From positions 12,215 to 76,214 of the forward strand of contig DATIJJ010000037.1 in the NCBI GenBank assembly GCA_035478795.1: DNA of 64,000 bases, read 5' to 3'. This document shows positions 52,169 through 61,651 of the stretch, one piece after another. Source of the stretch: DATIJJ01 sp035478795 (GTDB lineage: Bacteria; Pseudomonadota; Gammaproteobacteria; DSM-16500). Position numbers and translations under genes: made by a program. Every line of letters begins with the position of its first letter. Positions within the stretch are counted from its first letter, which is position 1. The notes below the pieces were generated by a model. The model was not told the origin of the DNA and did no database searches. It was given only the letters and a program-made list of their open reading frames with translations.

Positions 52169-53345
52169 GACGATTCGCCTGATCGGAAGACATATCCGGT
52201 GAACTGGTTTGTAAAATAGTCTGAATCAGTTGATCTGCCTCGGCTAACTGTTTTGCATACACATGCGTCGTGTAGAGTGGATGCAGTGCTTCCGCTTTGG
52301 CCAGCATGGACCCCTTCATGCTTCGTACATGTGTTGTGACATGCATGGATAACCCAAGCTGCAAGGGCCATTTTTTTAATTCTTCCGGATCAAGCCATAT
52401 TCTAACCGGCAATCGCTGAACGATCTTGATCCAGTTACCCGTCGCATTTTGTGGCGGTAATAATGCAAATGCAGCGCCGGTTCCGGCATTCAAACCAAAT
52501 ATTTTTCCATGATAGGTCACATCCGGATACGCATCCGCCTGTACTGTCACCGGCTGACCGATACGCAAATAACGCAGTTGCGATTCTTTGTAATTGGCAT
52601 CCACCCACGTGGCATTGAGTGGCACAATGGCCATCATCGGCGTATTCACAAGAACGCGCTGCCCCACTTGCACGCTGCGTTTGGCGACATAACCTGTGAG
52701 TGGCGCAACAATCACCGTGCGTTGTAAATCAAGCCACGCCATTTTCACATTAGCCTTGGCCTGCTCCACCAAAGGATGGGTATAAACCGTCGTATTCATA
52801 ATCAGTGCATTGGCAGCCAATACATTATGCAACGCTACGTTATAAGCTGCCTCGGCTGTTTTGAGTGCTGTTTGATAATGTTGATATTCTTCACGAGAAA
52901 TCGCACTTTCACCTGTCAGACCTTCACGTCTTTTCACATCTTGTGCTGCACGCAATAAATCGGCGCGACGCAAGGTTAATGTTGCATCCGCACGTCCCGC
53001 ATCTTCAAATAATTTTCGTACCTGACGCGTGGTTGAAGCCAATGCAGCTTCTGCATTCTGTAATGCAATTCTTTGATCAGCCGGGTCAAACCGGATGAGT
53101 ATCTGTCCTTCTCTCACAAACTGTGTGTCATCAATGTTGATGTCTGTGACGGTGCCCTGAATTTGCGACATGAGTTGTACCATATTGCCGTTGACGTAGG
53201 CATCATCGGTATAAACATCATATCTTCCGAAAAAAAACCAGTATAAAAACCAGGTCACAAAAATAAATAAAAAAACAGCAGTGAGCATGACAATGGCCAG
53301 GTTTCGTTTGTGAAGTCGACGCTGGTCTTCTGTCTGATCAGACAT
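52161..53345 (-). CDS. emrA: EmrA-like membrane fusion protein
   Basis: A 394-residue HlyD-family adaptor. A single N-terminal membrane segment (about residues 16-36), then a biotinyl-lipoyl-like hairpin split around a long coiled coil (residues 75-180), and the VIVAPLTGYVAKRSVQVGQRV beta-barrel entry. It bridges EmrB and the outer-membrane channel. It overlaps the upstream OMF gene by eight bases and emrB by eight bases. Confidence 0.93.
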   Translation of the reverse strand: MSDQTEDQRRLHKRNLAIVMLTAVFLFIFVTWFLYWFFFGRYDVYTDDAYVNGNMVQLMSQIQGTVTDINIDDTQFVREGQILIRFDPADQRIALQNAEAALASTTRQVRKLFEDAGRADATLTLRRADLLRAAQDVKRREGLTGESAISREEYQHYQTALKTAEAAYNVALHNVLAANALIMNTTVYTHPLVEQAKANVKMAWLDLQRTVIVAPLTGYVAKRSVQVGQRVLVNTPMMAIVPLNATWVDANYKESQLRYLRIGQPVTVQADAYPDVTYHGKIFGLNAGTGAAFALLPPQNATGNWIKIVQRLPVRIWLDPEELKKWPLQLGLSMHVTTHVRSMKGSMLAKAEALHPLYTTHVYAKQLAEADQLIQTILQTSSPDMSSDQANRHG

Positions 53346-54765
53346 CCCGTCCTCCCAATGCCTTCAGTAACAACACAACCGTTTGTACCTGCGCTCTCTG
53401 CAGTGCCAGTTGTGCCATCGATTGTTGCAGCAGGCTGTCCCTATTTTCCAGCACTTCTGCATAATCGGCAATCCCGTGACGGTATCTTGTTCGATATAAA
53501 TCATAAGTATGCGACAGGGCATGGTACGAGAGATTTTCCGCATTGAGTTCCGCATTGATCGCTCTCAAACTGGATAATTGATCCGCCACGTCACGCAATG
53601 CCGCGAGAAGTGTCCGGTTATATTGAAAAACAGCCAGATCGTATTCAGCATATTTTTCCCGCAATCCGGCACGCCTTGCCCCGGCATCAAAAATGGGTAA
53701 ATCAATGGCACCGGTCAGCGCATTATTGCGATTTTGTGCCGTGAATAATTGATTCAACTCGATGCTTTGATAACTGTATAACGCCGATAGGTTAATATCC
53801 GGAAAAAACCAGGCTTTTGCGACATTCACCTGATTGGCAGCCGCCTCGACCTGCCATTTTGCCGCCAGAATATCCGGTCGATTCGCTAACAAATGCGCGG
53901 GCAGTGAAGACGGGATTGAAACGGGATAATGATGAAATGCAAATTGTTTTGTCCGGATATCCGTCGTGAAAGGATTCTCGCCCAATAACACCGCCAGTTG
54001 ATGGCGGGATAATGCCTCACCCTGTCGATACTGTTCCAGTGTTTCTTTTGTTTGGGCAAGCGTTGCGAGTGTCCTTTTGACAGGAATGTCCGATTCAATC
54101 CCGTGATGCATCCGGTTGGATACAATCCGTAACAGCGCTTCATTCACCGCCACTTTTTCTTTCGCAAGACGAATGACGGACAGATCATATTCGAGCCTGA
54201 AATAAACTTCGGCAATCGCTGCAGAGAGCACGAGTTCCGATTCAGCCAATTCTGCTTTGGCTGCATATTCCTCATTGATTTTTGCTCGCAAAGCCTGTCT
54301 ATTTTTACCCCAAAAATCAAATTCGTAGTTAAAATTTAAACCTAGCTCGCCGATATTAAATATTTTCCCATTGAATGGCGGCGGAATCAGTCCTTCTTCC
54401 GGGAAACGCTGTCTTTGTAAATACCCGCTTAAATCGACCGTGGGCCAGAGCGCACTCTCCGCCCTTTCTGCCAGATGCGTCGCCGCTTCAACACGCGCTT
54501 TTGCACTTTGCAGATCAGGCGAATCCTGCATGGCAACAGCAATCAGGGCATTCAATTCCGGATCATGAAATAATGTCCACCAGCCAGCACGAGCCACCGG
54601 AGAAATCTGTTGGGGCGTATATCGATGCGGTGTTACGAGTGTTTTGGTATCTATTTCGTGAGAATGAGAATGAATATCCCCATAATAAACACAACCAGCG
54701 AGGCCCATGCTGCATAATGATCCGATCAGAAGCTTCCGGTGTAATGTCATGAATAACTTTTTCAT
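53338..54765 (-). CDS. Outer-membrane efflux lipoprotein (NodT/TolC family)
   Basis: A 475-residue protein with a lipoprotein signal (lipobox GLAGC near residue 25) and two OEP repeats typical of TolC-like channels: WWTLFHDPELNALIAVAMQDS, ARVEAATHLAERAESALWP, YEFDFWGKNRQALRA, and LLANRPDILAAKWQVEAAANQV. It forms the outer-membrane exit duct for the EmrAB pump and is the first gene of the operon. The intergenic region to the divergent L,D-transpeptidase (54766-54952) probably holds both promoters. Confidence 0.92.
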   Translation of the reverse strand: MKKLFMTLHRKLLIGSLCSMGLAGCVYYGDIHSHSHEIDTKTLVTPHRYTPQQISPVARAGWWTLFHDPELNALIAVAMQDSPDLQSAKARVEAATHLAERAESALWPTVDLSGYLQRQRFPEEGLIPPPFNGKIFNIGELGLNFNYEFDFWGKNRQALRAKINEEYAAKAELAESELVLSAAIAEVYFRLEYDLSVIRLAKEKVAVNEALLRIVSNRMHHGIESDIPVKRTLATLAQTKETLEQYRQGEALSRHQLAVLLGENPFTTDIRTKQFAFHHYPVSIPSSLPAHLLANRPDILAAKWQVEAAANQVNVAKAWFFPDINLSALYSYQSIELNQLFTAQNRNNALTGAIDLPIFDAGARRAGLREKYAEYDLAVFQYNRTLLAALRDVADQLSSLRAINAELNAENLSYHALSHTYDLYRTRYRHGIADYAEVLENRDSLLQQSMAQLALQRAQVQTVVLLLKALGGRDV

Positions 54766-54952
54766 TAGGCAGATTCCATTGCATGGCCTGTCTTAAGACG
54801 CTGCTGCCATTGTATAACAAGTCACACCTGGATGAATAAAATAATTAAACACCTGTCCATTCAGTCGGTTACAAGACGCGAATGCTGATGCTGCTTCCAG
54901 GTTAAAATAAAGGGATAGAAAGATAAAGATCTGCAGCTAACAAGGAGCGGCC

Positions 54953-55633
54953 ATGCAGTTCAAAACATTTTTTGTTTTGTCACTGGCGTGTTCATTGTTT
55001 TCAGGTTCACTCAGTGCCTTTGAGTACGAAAATTCATCCTCGTCAGATGGCTATGAGCCTTATGATAATCCGCCTGTGGAATTTGGCGAACCCATCAACG
55101 ATCCGGTGTTTGACGATGGACGCTATGATGGACGCGATCGCTATTATGATGACGATACAGTGCGTCATGACGTCTACCGATCACCGCGCGCAACAAGAGA
55201 GCCTGTCCATTATGCATCACGCCTTCCACAAAAAATTCCACCGCCCGGTGAGCGCGTCATTATCATTAATCCGCGATTCCATGTCTGGGGCGCCTATACG
55301 GAAACAGGCAGTCTGATTCGCGGAGGACTGGCCACATCCGGTGCCAGATGGTGCAGTGATATCGGACGGCCATGCCGCACCCGAACCGGTGTCTTTCGTA
55401 TTTATTCACTGGGTGACAGTGACTGTATATCCAGTATTTATCCACTCGGTGAAGGTGGCGCACCCATGCCCTATTGCATGTTCTTTCATGGCGGTCAGGG
55501 CATTCACGGATCCGATCACCTTGCCGATGCCAATTTGAGTCACGGTTGCGTACGTGTCAGCGTCAACGATGCCGAATGGATCCGCTATCATTTTGCGGCG
55601 AGAGGAACCAAAGTCATCATTGAATCCTATTGA
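54953..55633 (+). CDS. L,D-transpeptidase (YkuD domain)
   Basis: A 226-residue secreted protein. A signal peptide (to about residue 22, ending LSA) is followed by an acidic, Tyr/Asp-rich linker (residues 25-90), then the YkuD domain with MFFHGGQGIHGSDHLAD and the catalytic SHGCVRVS. The enzyme forms 3-3 cross-links in peptidoglycan or attaches proteins to it. AAGGAG precedes the ATG. It is about 35 bases upstream of the Lon-like protease, so the two may be read together. Confidence 0.92.
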   Translation: MQFKTFFVLSLACSLFSGSLSAFEYENSSSSDGYEPYDNPPVEFGEPINDPVFDDGRYDGRDRYYDDDTVRHDVYRSPRATREPVHYASRLPQKIPPPGERVIIINPRFHVWGAYTETGSLIRGGLATSGARWCSDIGRPCRTRTGVFRIYSLGDSDCISSIYPLGEGGAPMPYCMFFHGGQGIHGSDHLADANLSHGCVRVSVNDAEWIRYHFAARGTKVIIESY

Positions 55634-55669
55634 TGAGGTGATGATGAAATCAGGTGAAAGAGGCTCATG

Positions 55670-57883
55670 ATGAAAAAACCAAAACCGCTGCCTCATTCCA
55701 GGTTGAGACAAAGTCTCGATCCGTCACAATTCGAGTTCAAAACAACAAAAAAAATTAAACCGCTGGATGAATTCATCGGTCAGGAACGTGCGCTGGATGC
55801 ATTGCACTTTGGCGTTAACATTCCCAAAAAAGGGTATAACCTGTACGCCATGGGACCCGCCGGTATTGGCAAACATTCCCTGATCACCACATTTTTAGGA
55901 GAACATGCCGCAAAATGTCCGACGCCACCCGACTGGTGTTACATCTACAATTTTGACATTCCGGAAAAACCCGTTGCGATACAGTTGCCTGCAGGGAAAG
56001 GTTCTCAATTACAGGAAGATATGAAAACATTGATCGAGGAACTCGGACAAACGATTGTGTCTGTTTTTGAAAGTGATGAATATCGGATTGGTATCAAAAA
56101 AATTAATGCGTATTTTAAATTAAAACGTGCCAAAAAACGAAAAAAAATACAAAAATCACCGGGTGAAAAAATTCCCTATCTTTATAAGGAACGGCATGAA
56201 AAGGAAAAAGAACTCCGGTTCAGATTATTGACAGGCATGATTGATCCCATTTTCCATAAACTGACAAAAAAATACAGCAAACTGGATAACGTCGTCAATT
56301 ACCTTAAAAAAGTAGAAACTGATTTCATCGACAATGCCATCGATTACATCATCGAAGAAAGTAAAACAAGGCTCCTTGATTTTCAGCGTGATAATCCTGA
56401 TCTCGTCAAATATAAAATCAATCTGATGGTTGACAATAGTCAATTGAAAGGCGCGCCGGTTATTTTTGAAGAGGCTCCGTATTTTTCCAATTTAATTTCA
56501 CGTGTGGAATATACTACGCGAGACGGTGTGCTCGTCACCAATTTCAATTTAATTCGCACAGGATCCCTGCATCGGGCAAATGGCGGTTTTTTGCTGGTCG
56601 AATCGCGAAAACTCATGAAAAATCGTGATGCATGGGAAGCGCTGAAAAGTGCCATTTATTCAGAAAAAATAAAAATTGATTCCGTGCAACAAATGGATAA
56701 TTCCATCAAGACCGTCACACTCGATCCGGAACCCATCCCATTAAATGTTAAGATCATTCTGATTGGCGATCGAAGAACCTATTATCATTTGTCCCAATAT
56801 GATCAGGATTTTGCAAAATTATTTAAAGTCCCCGTGGATTTTGATGAGCAGATCGTCAGGAATCACAAAAATATTTTGCTTTATGCAAGACTGGTGAGTT
56901 CTATCGTGCAGAATGAAAAATTGCGCGCATTCGATATGACGGCTATCGGCGCCATCATTGATCAAAGTACCCGTTTGACGGAGGATACAGAAAAATTATC
57001 GACGTATTTTCATGCGATCAAGGATATCGCTCTCGAATCCGATTACTGGGCAAGCATAAAAAATAAAAAAACGGTTAATGCAGAAGATGTGCAACAGGCG
57101 ATACAAACCCAGATCTATCGCATGGACAGAACAAAACGACTCTATCATGAAGACATTGGACGAAATTTCATTATCATTGATACCGAAAATAAAGTAATCG
57201 GTCAGGTGAATTGTCTGTCTGTTCGCAAGGTAGGAAATTATTCCTTTGGCCATCCGACACGTGTTACGGCACGTGTTTCTTCCGGCAAGGGAACCCTGAT
57301 CGATATTCAGCGTGAAATTAAACTGGCAGGTCCGATGCACTCCAAGGCCGGTTTGATTATCTCGGGGTTACTGGCCAGCCGTTTTAGCAGAGAAGGTGTT
57401 TTTGCCCTGTCTGCCAGTATTTCGTTCGAACAGATTTATTGCTGGACGGATGGTGATAGCGCATCGGTCGGTGAATTGTGCGCACTGATTTCTGCATTGG
57501 CAAAAGTACCCATTCTGCAATCTTTTGCGATTACAGGCTCCATCGATCAGCACGGTGAAGTCCAGGCTATCGGTGGTGTCAATGAAAAAATCGAAGGATT
57601 TTTTGATATTTGCCGTGAAAAAGGCCTCACGGGAAACCAGGGTGTTTTGATTCCCGCAATCAATGTAAAAAATTTAATGTTGCGGGATGATGTGGTTTTA
57701 GCTTCGAAGAAAAAACAGTTCTTTATCTATCCGATTAATACGCTGGATGAAGCGATCGAACTGTTAACCGGAAAAACAGCTGGAAAAAGAGATAAAAAAG
57801 GTCATTATCCGGCAGGCTCGGTTTATGGAAGAGTGGAAAAACGGTTGCAGGAATTTGCGAGGATGCGGCGGTTTTTAAAGTGA
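55670..57883 (+). CDS. Lon-like ATP-dependent protease (AAA_32/LonH type)
   Basis: A 737-residue protein. The N-terminal AAA part has the phosphate loop MGPAGIGKHSL, an inserted helical, Lys-rich segment (about residues 150-260), and a Walker-B region RANGGFLLVE. The C-terminal S16 Lon protease domain has GDSASVGELCALISALA with the active Ser and TGSIDQHGEVQAIGGVNEKI with the Lys dyad. It degrades unfolded or specific proteins in the cytoplasm. It begins at the second of two consecutive ATGs. His after the P-loop Lys is unusual for Walker A but may be normal for this family. Confidence 0.9.
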   Translation: MKKPKPLPHSRLRQSLDPSQFEFKTTKKIKPLDEFIGQERALDALHFGVNIPKKGYNLYAMGPAGIGKHSLITTFLGEHAAKCPTPPDWCYIYNFDIPEKPVAIQLPAGKGSQLQEDMKTLIEELGQTIVSVFESDEYRIGIKKINAYFKLKRAKKRKKIQKSPGEKIPYLYKERHEKEKELRFRLLTGMIDPIFHKLTKKYSKLDNVVNYLKKVETDFIDNAIDYIIEESKTRLLDFQRDNPDLVKYKINLMVDNSQLKGAPVIFEEAPYFSNLISRVEYTTRDGVLVTNFNLIRTGSLHRANGGFLLVESRKLMKNRDAWEALKSAIYSEKIKIDSVQQMDNSIKTVTLDPEPIPLNVKIILIGDRRTYYHLSQYDQDFAKLFKVPVDFDEQIVRNHKNILLYARLVSSIVQNEKLRAFDMTAIGAIIDQSTRLTEDTEKLSTYFHAIKDIALESDYWASIKNKKTVNAEDVQQAIQTQIYRMDRTKRLYHEDIGRNFIIIDTENKVIGQVNCLSVRKVGNYSFGHPTRVTARVSSGKGTLIDIQREIKLAGPMHSKAGLIISGLLASRFSREGVFALSASISFEQIYCWTDGDSASVGELCALISALAKVPILQSFAITGSIDQHGEVQAIGGVNEKIEGFFDICREKGLTGNQGVLIPAINVKNLMLRDDVVLASKKKQFFIYPINTLDEAIELLTGKTAGKRDKKGHYPAGSVYGRVEKRLQEFARMRRFLK

Positions 57884-57912
57884 TTCTGTTCCCGGATATT
57901 CCATGATACTCG

Positions 57913-58138
57913 CTACGTCGTCCCGCGGACAAGCCGGCGTTGTTGCATAAATCAGACCTCAATCGGAGCGTCATCCTGAGCGCGTTTTTTAGCGAAGGAT
58001 CATCTGCTATTTGTAAAGACTTTTTTGCAAGAGCTTGTGGGTAGCAACAGATCCTTCGGCGAGAAGATGCCTCAGGATGACGCTCCGATTGAGACCTGAT
58101 TTATGCAACAATGCAGGACAAGCCGCGGGACGACGTAG
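57913..58138. repeat. GC-rich palindrome interrupted by an inserted element
   Basis: CTACGTCGTCCCGCGG on the left and CCGCGGGACGACGTAG on the right are exact complements. They would form one palindrome if the 180-base insert at 57936-58115 and one copy of GGACAAGCC were removed. An intact copy without the insert is at 23288. Confidence 0.8.
57936..58115. mobile_element. MITE-like element with 9-bp target duplication
   Basis: The left end (TTGTTGCATAAATCAG from 57940) is matched by its complement at the right end (ending 58111). The arms stay paired for about 60 bases with few mismatches, including CAATCGGAGCGTCATCCTGA and a GAAGGATC end. GGACAAGCC directly flanks both sides (57927-57935 and 58116-58124), a 9-base target duplication inside the older palindrome. 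It is non-coding, so it needs a transposase in trans. I did not assign an IS family. Confidence 0.82.
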
Positions 58139-58160
58139 TGAAGGTAGTTGAGAACACGTC

Positions 58161-59054
58161 TTAGAACAAAGACAACTGTTTCCCCATCAACTTTTCAAGC
58201 GTCCGCAACGGCGACAATTCCGGATGAATCATCGCATTGACCGGCAGATAGAATGTCTGTTCCAGCACATGTTGCCCCGCCATCGCTGCATGAGACACAT
58301 GATCCGTCTGCACAATCCACGTATTGCCTGGCGCAAAATGAATTTCCTGTTGTGAAACATTTTTTTGATAATCAAGATCGCGTTTCATGCCATCGTGAAT
58401 GCAGAGCATCAGATGATCGTATTCCGTTCGATAACTTTTGGTCAGACCCAGCATTTTAAGGAATGCCGATTTTCCCGCAAACGCTTTTCGGACCCTCGGC
58501 AAAAAACGGTGTGCGACATTTTCAAAAGATTCGCCCACTCGCCAGAAACGGTCCTGCCCATTGGGATTGATATTCGAAAAAACACGCAAAATTCGACGTC
58601 CCTGGTTTGGTGTGGCAGGAAAGGCGTCCACATGCAACCTTGTATCATCCTTGCGAGACGATATCACACGCCCCAAAATTTCAACCGGACGAAAACTGGT
58701 TCGACCCCGTTGAAGCGACGCACTGTAAGCAGGAAATATTTTTTGGACCAGGCCCTCGGCCGATTGCATAAACCGGCGCATCATGGCTTTTAATTCATCC
58801 TGTTCCTTCAGAGAACATTTTACGCCCTGCAACCGGTGTGTCAGAGCATGGTAGCTGATGTTTTTGGTTCGTTTATCTCTGTAGCTTGCTGAGAGAAATT
58901 TGTTTTCATGCGGAAGCAATGTGAATGCCAATTGCGGAAACAGCACAATCCGACCGTTTTCAAGCGCATTGGTGGATTCCGCCTGTAACTCGTCGGAAAA
59001 GATCTGATTCCAGTCGCGACTGTTAATTTCCTTTAAAATGGGAATGTGACCCAT
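58161..59054 (-). CDS. kdoO: Kdo 3-hydroxylase KdoO
   Basis: A 297-residue Fe(II)/alpha-ketoglutarate-type dioxygenase that hydroxylates Kdo of lipopolysaccharide. The family blocks are RLHVDAFPATPNQGRRILRV with the metal His and Asp, FSNINPNGQDRFWRVGE, YDHLMLCIHDGMK, WIVQTDHVSHAAMAGQHVLE with the distal His, and FYLPVNAM. The modification makes the core more resistant to host factors. The gene lies between the repeat region and the cold-shock protein and is not in an LPS cluster. Confidence 0.92.
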   Translation of the reverse strand: MGHIPILKEINSRDWNQIFSDELQAESTNALENGRIVLFPQLAFTLLPHENKFLSASYRDKRTKNISYHALTHRLQGVKCSLKEQDELKAMMRRFMQSAEGLVQKIFPAYSASLQRGRTSFRPVEILGRVISSRKDDTRLHVDAFPATPNQGRRILRVFSNINPNGQDRFWRVGESFENVAHRFLPRVRKAFAGKSAFLKMLGLTKSYRTEYDHLMLCIHDGMKRDLDYQKNVSQQEIHFAPGNTWIVQTDHVSHAAMAGQHVLEQTFYLPVNAMIHPELSPLRTLEKLMGKQLSLF

Positions 59055-59082
59055 GAAAGAATACCCGTTGAAGCCTTAACGG

Positions 59083-59109
59083 AAAAAAAGCCCGGCAAAA
59101 CCAGGCTTT
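59083..59109 (-). terminator. Rho-independent terminator of the cold-shock gene
   Basis: On the minus strand AAAGCCTGG, loop TTTTG, CCGGGCTTT makes a nine-pair stem (one G-U) followed by seven Ts, about 25 bases after the csp stop. Confidence 0.9.
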
Positions 59110-59134
59110 CATTCGTGACGATCAGCCCTGGTGA

Positions 59135-59344
59135 TTACTCAACAACGACATTTTCAGCCTGTGGGCCTTTTTGTCCCTGGGTCACGGTAAATTTTACACG
59201 TTGGCCTTCGGTCAGGGAGCGGTATCCATCACCGACGATAGCCCGGAAATGTACAAACACATCTTCGCCATTTTCACGGGAGATAAAGCCGAACCCTTTG
59301 GTATTGTTGAACCATTTAACTATTCCAGTCTCTTGTGCTGACAT
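59135..59344 (-). CDS. Cold-shock protein (CspA family)
   Basis: A 69-residue single OB-fold protein. RNP1 is KGFGFISR, RNP2 is DVFVHFRAI, and TGIVKWFNNTK starts the domain. It binds single-stranded RNA and prevents structure formation in the cold. AAAGG precedes the ATG, within a leader rich in A/T typical of cold-regulated mRNAs. It is monocistronic with its own terminator. Confidence 0.96.
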   Translation of the reverse strand: MSAQETGIVKWFNNTKGFGFISRENGEDVFVHFRAIVGDGYRSLTEGQRVKFTVTQGQKGPQAENVVVE

Positions 59345-59524
59345 ACTATTAACCTTTTGAAAAATTTAAAATTTGCTGCAACGACACACACATTCAACCA
59401 ACAGCCCTTGCAACGACTCACAAAGTGTATCAAATATTTTAAAAGGATGCTGTCTTTTTATCAGTAACTTATTGGTGTTATGCACAAACCCTTTCGAACT
59501 GATTAAATGACAAACAGACCCTGC

Positions 59525-60706
59525 TCATCCCGATTTCCTGACTTCCCGGATTTTGACAACACCCCGGATTTTTCTAATTTCATCCAGCAGAGAATCATCC
59601 ACACCCGTGCTGACATCAATCAGTGTGTAGGCCATTTCATTCAGCGACTTGTTGGTCAAACTGACGATATTGATTTTTCTCTCCGCCAGTTTTGAAGAAA
59701 TTTGCGCAACCATATTGGGAATATTTTCGTTAATCACCGCCAAACGCATTGCTGCCTGGCTTAACGGCATATCAACAGAAGGGAAATTGACGGCATGGCT
59801 CAGGATGCCTTTTTCCAGAAAATCCCGGATCTGTTTGACCAGCATGATCGCACAATTTTCTTCAGCCTGCTGCGTGGATGCACCCAGATGCGGCAAACTG
59901 ATGGCACGCGGAAAATCCTTTAAAAGGATCGCCGGAAAATCACTGACGTACGAATAGACCTTGTTGTCCCGAAGTGCCTCTGCCAATGCAGCATTGTCAA
60001 TGATGCCATCGCGCGAAAAATTAAGCAGCACCACGCCCTGCTTCATTAATCCAAACTGTGAGGTGCTCAACAGATGTTTTGTCTGTCCATTCAGAGGAAC
60101 ATGCACGCTGATAAAATCCGATTCGAGCAACAGATGTTCGAAACTGGCTGCCTGTTCCACATCCGACGATAATTCCCATGCGCGATGGACGGTAATCGTC
60201 GGATCATACCCAATCACACGCATACCAAGACCCAGCGCCGCATTGGCGACTTTTACGCCGATGCTGCCAAGGCCGATCACACCCAGCGTTTTGCCCTGCA
60301 GTTCAAACCCGGCAAATTGCTTTTTGTCCCGCTCAATTTTCGCATGAATCAATTCATCATTGCTTTCCGTGAGTGTCTGCACATAATTCCACGCAGCACA
60401 AATATGCCGACTGGCCAGTAACATCCCGGCAATCACCAGTTCTTTCACCGCATTGGCATTGGCGCCAGGCGTGTTCAATACCGGAATCCCCTTTTTCGTC
60501 AATTCAGCCACCGGTATATTATTCACACCCGCACCCGCACGCCCGACAATTTTAACGGAAGCCGGAAACGCCATGTCATGCATCACATGTGAACGGACTA
60601 AAATAGCATCAGGGTCTTGCATATCCGTATCGACTTCATATAATTCACGTGGAAATAATTTGAGTCCCGCGGGTGACATCGCATTCAACAATTGAATTTT
60701 AAACAT
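59525..60706 (-). CDS. serA: D-3-phosphoglycerate dehydrogenase SerA
   Basis: A 393-residue enzyme. The NAD-binding block is GKTLGVIGLGSIGVKVANAA, with the acidic ribose contact in GYDPT. The catalytic Arg is in NFSRDGIID and the His in SLPHLGASTQQAEEN. A C-terminal ACT domain (residues 320-393) should bind serine for feedback inhibition. It starts the phosphorylated pathway to serine. It is divergent from serB with a 40-base gap. Confidence 0.94.
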   Translation of the reverse strand: MFKIQLLNAMSPAGLKLFPRELYEVDTDMQDPDAILVRSHVMHDMAFPASVKIVGRAGAGVNNIPVAELTKKGIPVLNTPGANANAVKELVIAGMLLASRHICAAWNYVQTLTESNDELIHAKIERDKKQFAGFELQGKTLGVIGLGSIGVKVANAALGLGMRVIGYDPTITVHRAWELSSDVEQAASFEHLLLESDFISVHVPLNGQTKHLLSTSQFGLMKQGVVLLNFSRDGIIDNAALAEALRDNKVYSYVSDFPAILLKDFPRAISLPHLGASTQQAEENCAIMLVKQIRDFLEKGILSHAVNFPSVDMPLSQAAMRLAVINENIPNMVAQISSKLAERKINIVSLTNKSLNEMAYTLIDVSTGVDDSLLDEIRKIRGVVKIREVRKSG

Positions 60707-60746
60707 TTTCTTCCCTCAACAATTCATTTTTTACAGGAAACGCGTC

Positions 60747-61490
60747 ATGTTACCACCAGACTGGCAATTAAAAACCCCTCTTGATGCAATTGTGTTTGAT
60801 TGCGATGGCACGTTGAGTACCATTGAAGGCATTGATCAGCTTGCCGAATTCCATGGTGCAGGCGATGCAGTCAGGGAATTGACGGCCACTGCGATGGGCA
60901 AGACGGGTCTCACGCCGGATATTTATCAGGAACGACTCGATCTGATTTTGCCCACACGCCAGCTGATGGATAAACTGGGACAACAATACTGCAAAAATCT
61001 CACGCCGGATAGTCAGGACGTTATCCGGTTATTACAACGCCTCGGCAAACCGATTTATATCGTATCCGCCGGATTGACGCCTGCGATTGCTATTTTGGCG
61101 GAGCAATTACACATTCCACAAAACCATATTTATGCGGTCAATATCGAATTTGACAGCGAGGGAAAATTTTGTCATTACGAACACGATTCCCCGCTGGTCC
61201 AGAATGCGGGCAAAAAAATCATCGTGACAGCACTTTTGAAAAAACACCCGCGTATCGGTTATATAGGTGATGGCTTGAACGATGTCGTGGTTCGTGATCT
61301 GGTGACCCGATTTATTGGTTATGGCGGCATTTATTATCGCAGCAACATCGAGGCGCTTTGCGATTTTTATATCACGACACCTTCGATGACTGGCGTTCTG
61401 CCTCTTTTGCTGACCCAATCGGAAGTGGAAGGTTTGTCAGTCGCGGAAAAATCACTTTATAATCAAGGGGCTGCAAGGCTTATTACGTAG
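60747..61490 (+). CDS. serB: HAD family phosphatase, probable phosphoserine phosphatase
   Basis: A 247-residue HAD hydrolase. Motif I is VFDCDGTLSTIEGIDQLAE with the nucleophile Asp, motif II the Ser in IVSAGLTPAI, and motif III/IV the GYIGDGLNDVVVRD acids. The cap resembles SerB. It would dephosphorylate phosphoserine. Direct divergent placement next to serA supports this; otherwise a related HAD activity would be possible. CAGGAAACGCG precedes the ATG. Confidence 0.85.
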   Translation: MLPPDWQLKTPLDAIVFDCDGTLSTIEGIDQLAEFHGAGDAVRELTATAMGKTGLTPDIYQERLDLILPTRQLMDKLGQQYCKNLTPDSQDVIRLLQRLGKPIYIVSAGLTPAIAILAEQLHIPQNHIYAVNIEFDSEGKFCHYEHDSPLVQNAGKKIIVTALLKKHPRIGYIGDGLNDVVVRDLVTRFIGYGGIYYRSNIEALCDFYITTPSMTGVLPLLLTQSEVEGLSVAEKSLYNQGAARLIT

Positions 61491-61530
61491 TTTTAAAGAA
61501 TGTTTACCGCCATTTTATCCTGTCCGCCAC

Positions 61531-61636
61531 TTGTGTTGTCGCGCCGTCAATACAGCCACCATTGGCGGCACAACAGATCATACTCCTTGTGTTGTTGCGC
61601 CGTTAATAATACACTTATTAGCGGCACAACAACACA
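61531..61636. repeat. Two tandem palindromes upstream of the ATPase gene
   Basis: Two related hairpins lie in direct order. The second (61589-61635) pairs TGTGTTGTTGCGCCG with CGGCACAACAACACA, one mismatch in 15, continued by TTAATAA/TTATTAG. The first (61531-61575) pairs TGTTGTCGCGCCGTCAAT with ATTGGCGGCACAACA less perfectly. They end about 16 bases before the ATPase ATG, so they could be an operator, a recombination site or the start of a mobile unit. Confidence 0.75.
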
Positions 61637-61651
61637 GATAGAGCTAACTTT

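Noticed and set aside
61531..61636. The tandem palindromes considered as a small CRISPR array
   Set aside because: There are only two unequal units, each internally palindromic, with no uniform spacers and no cas genes.
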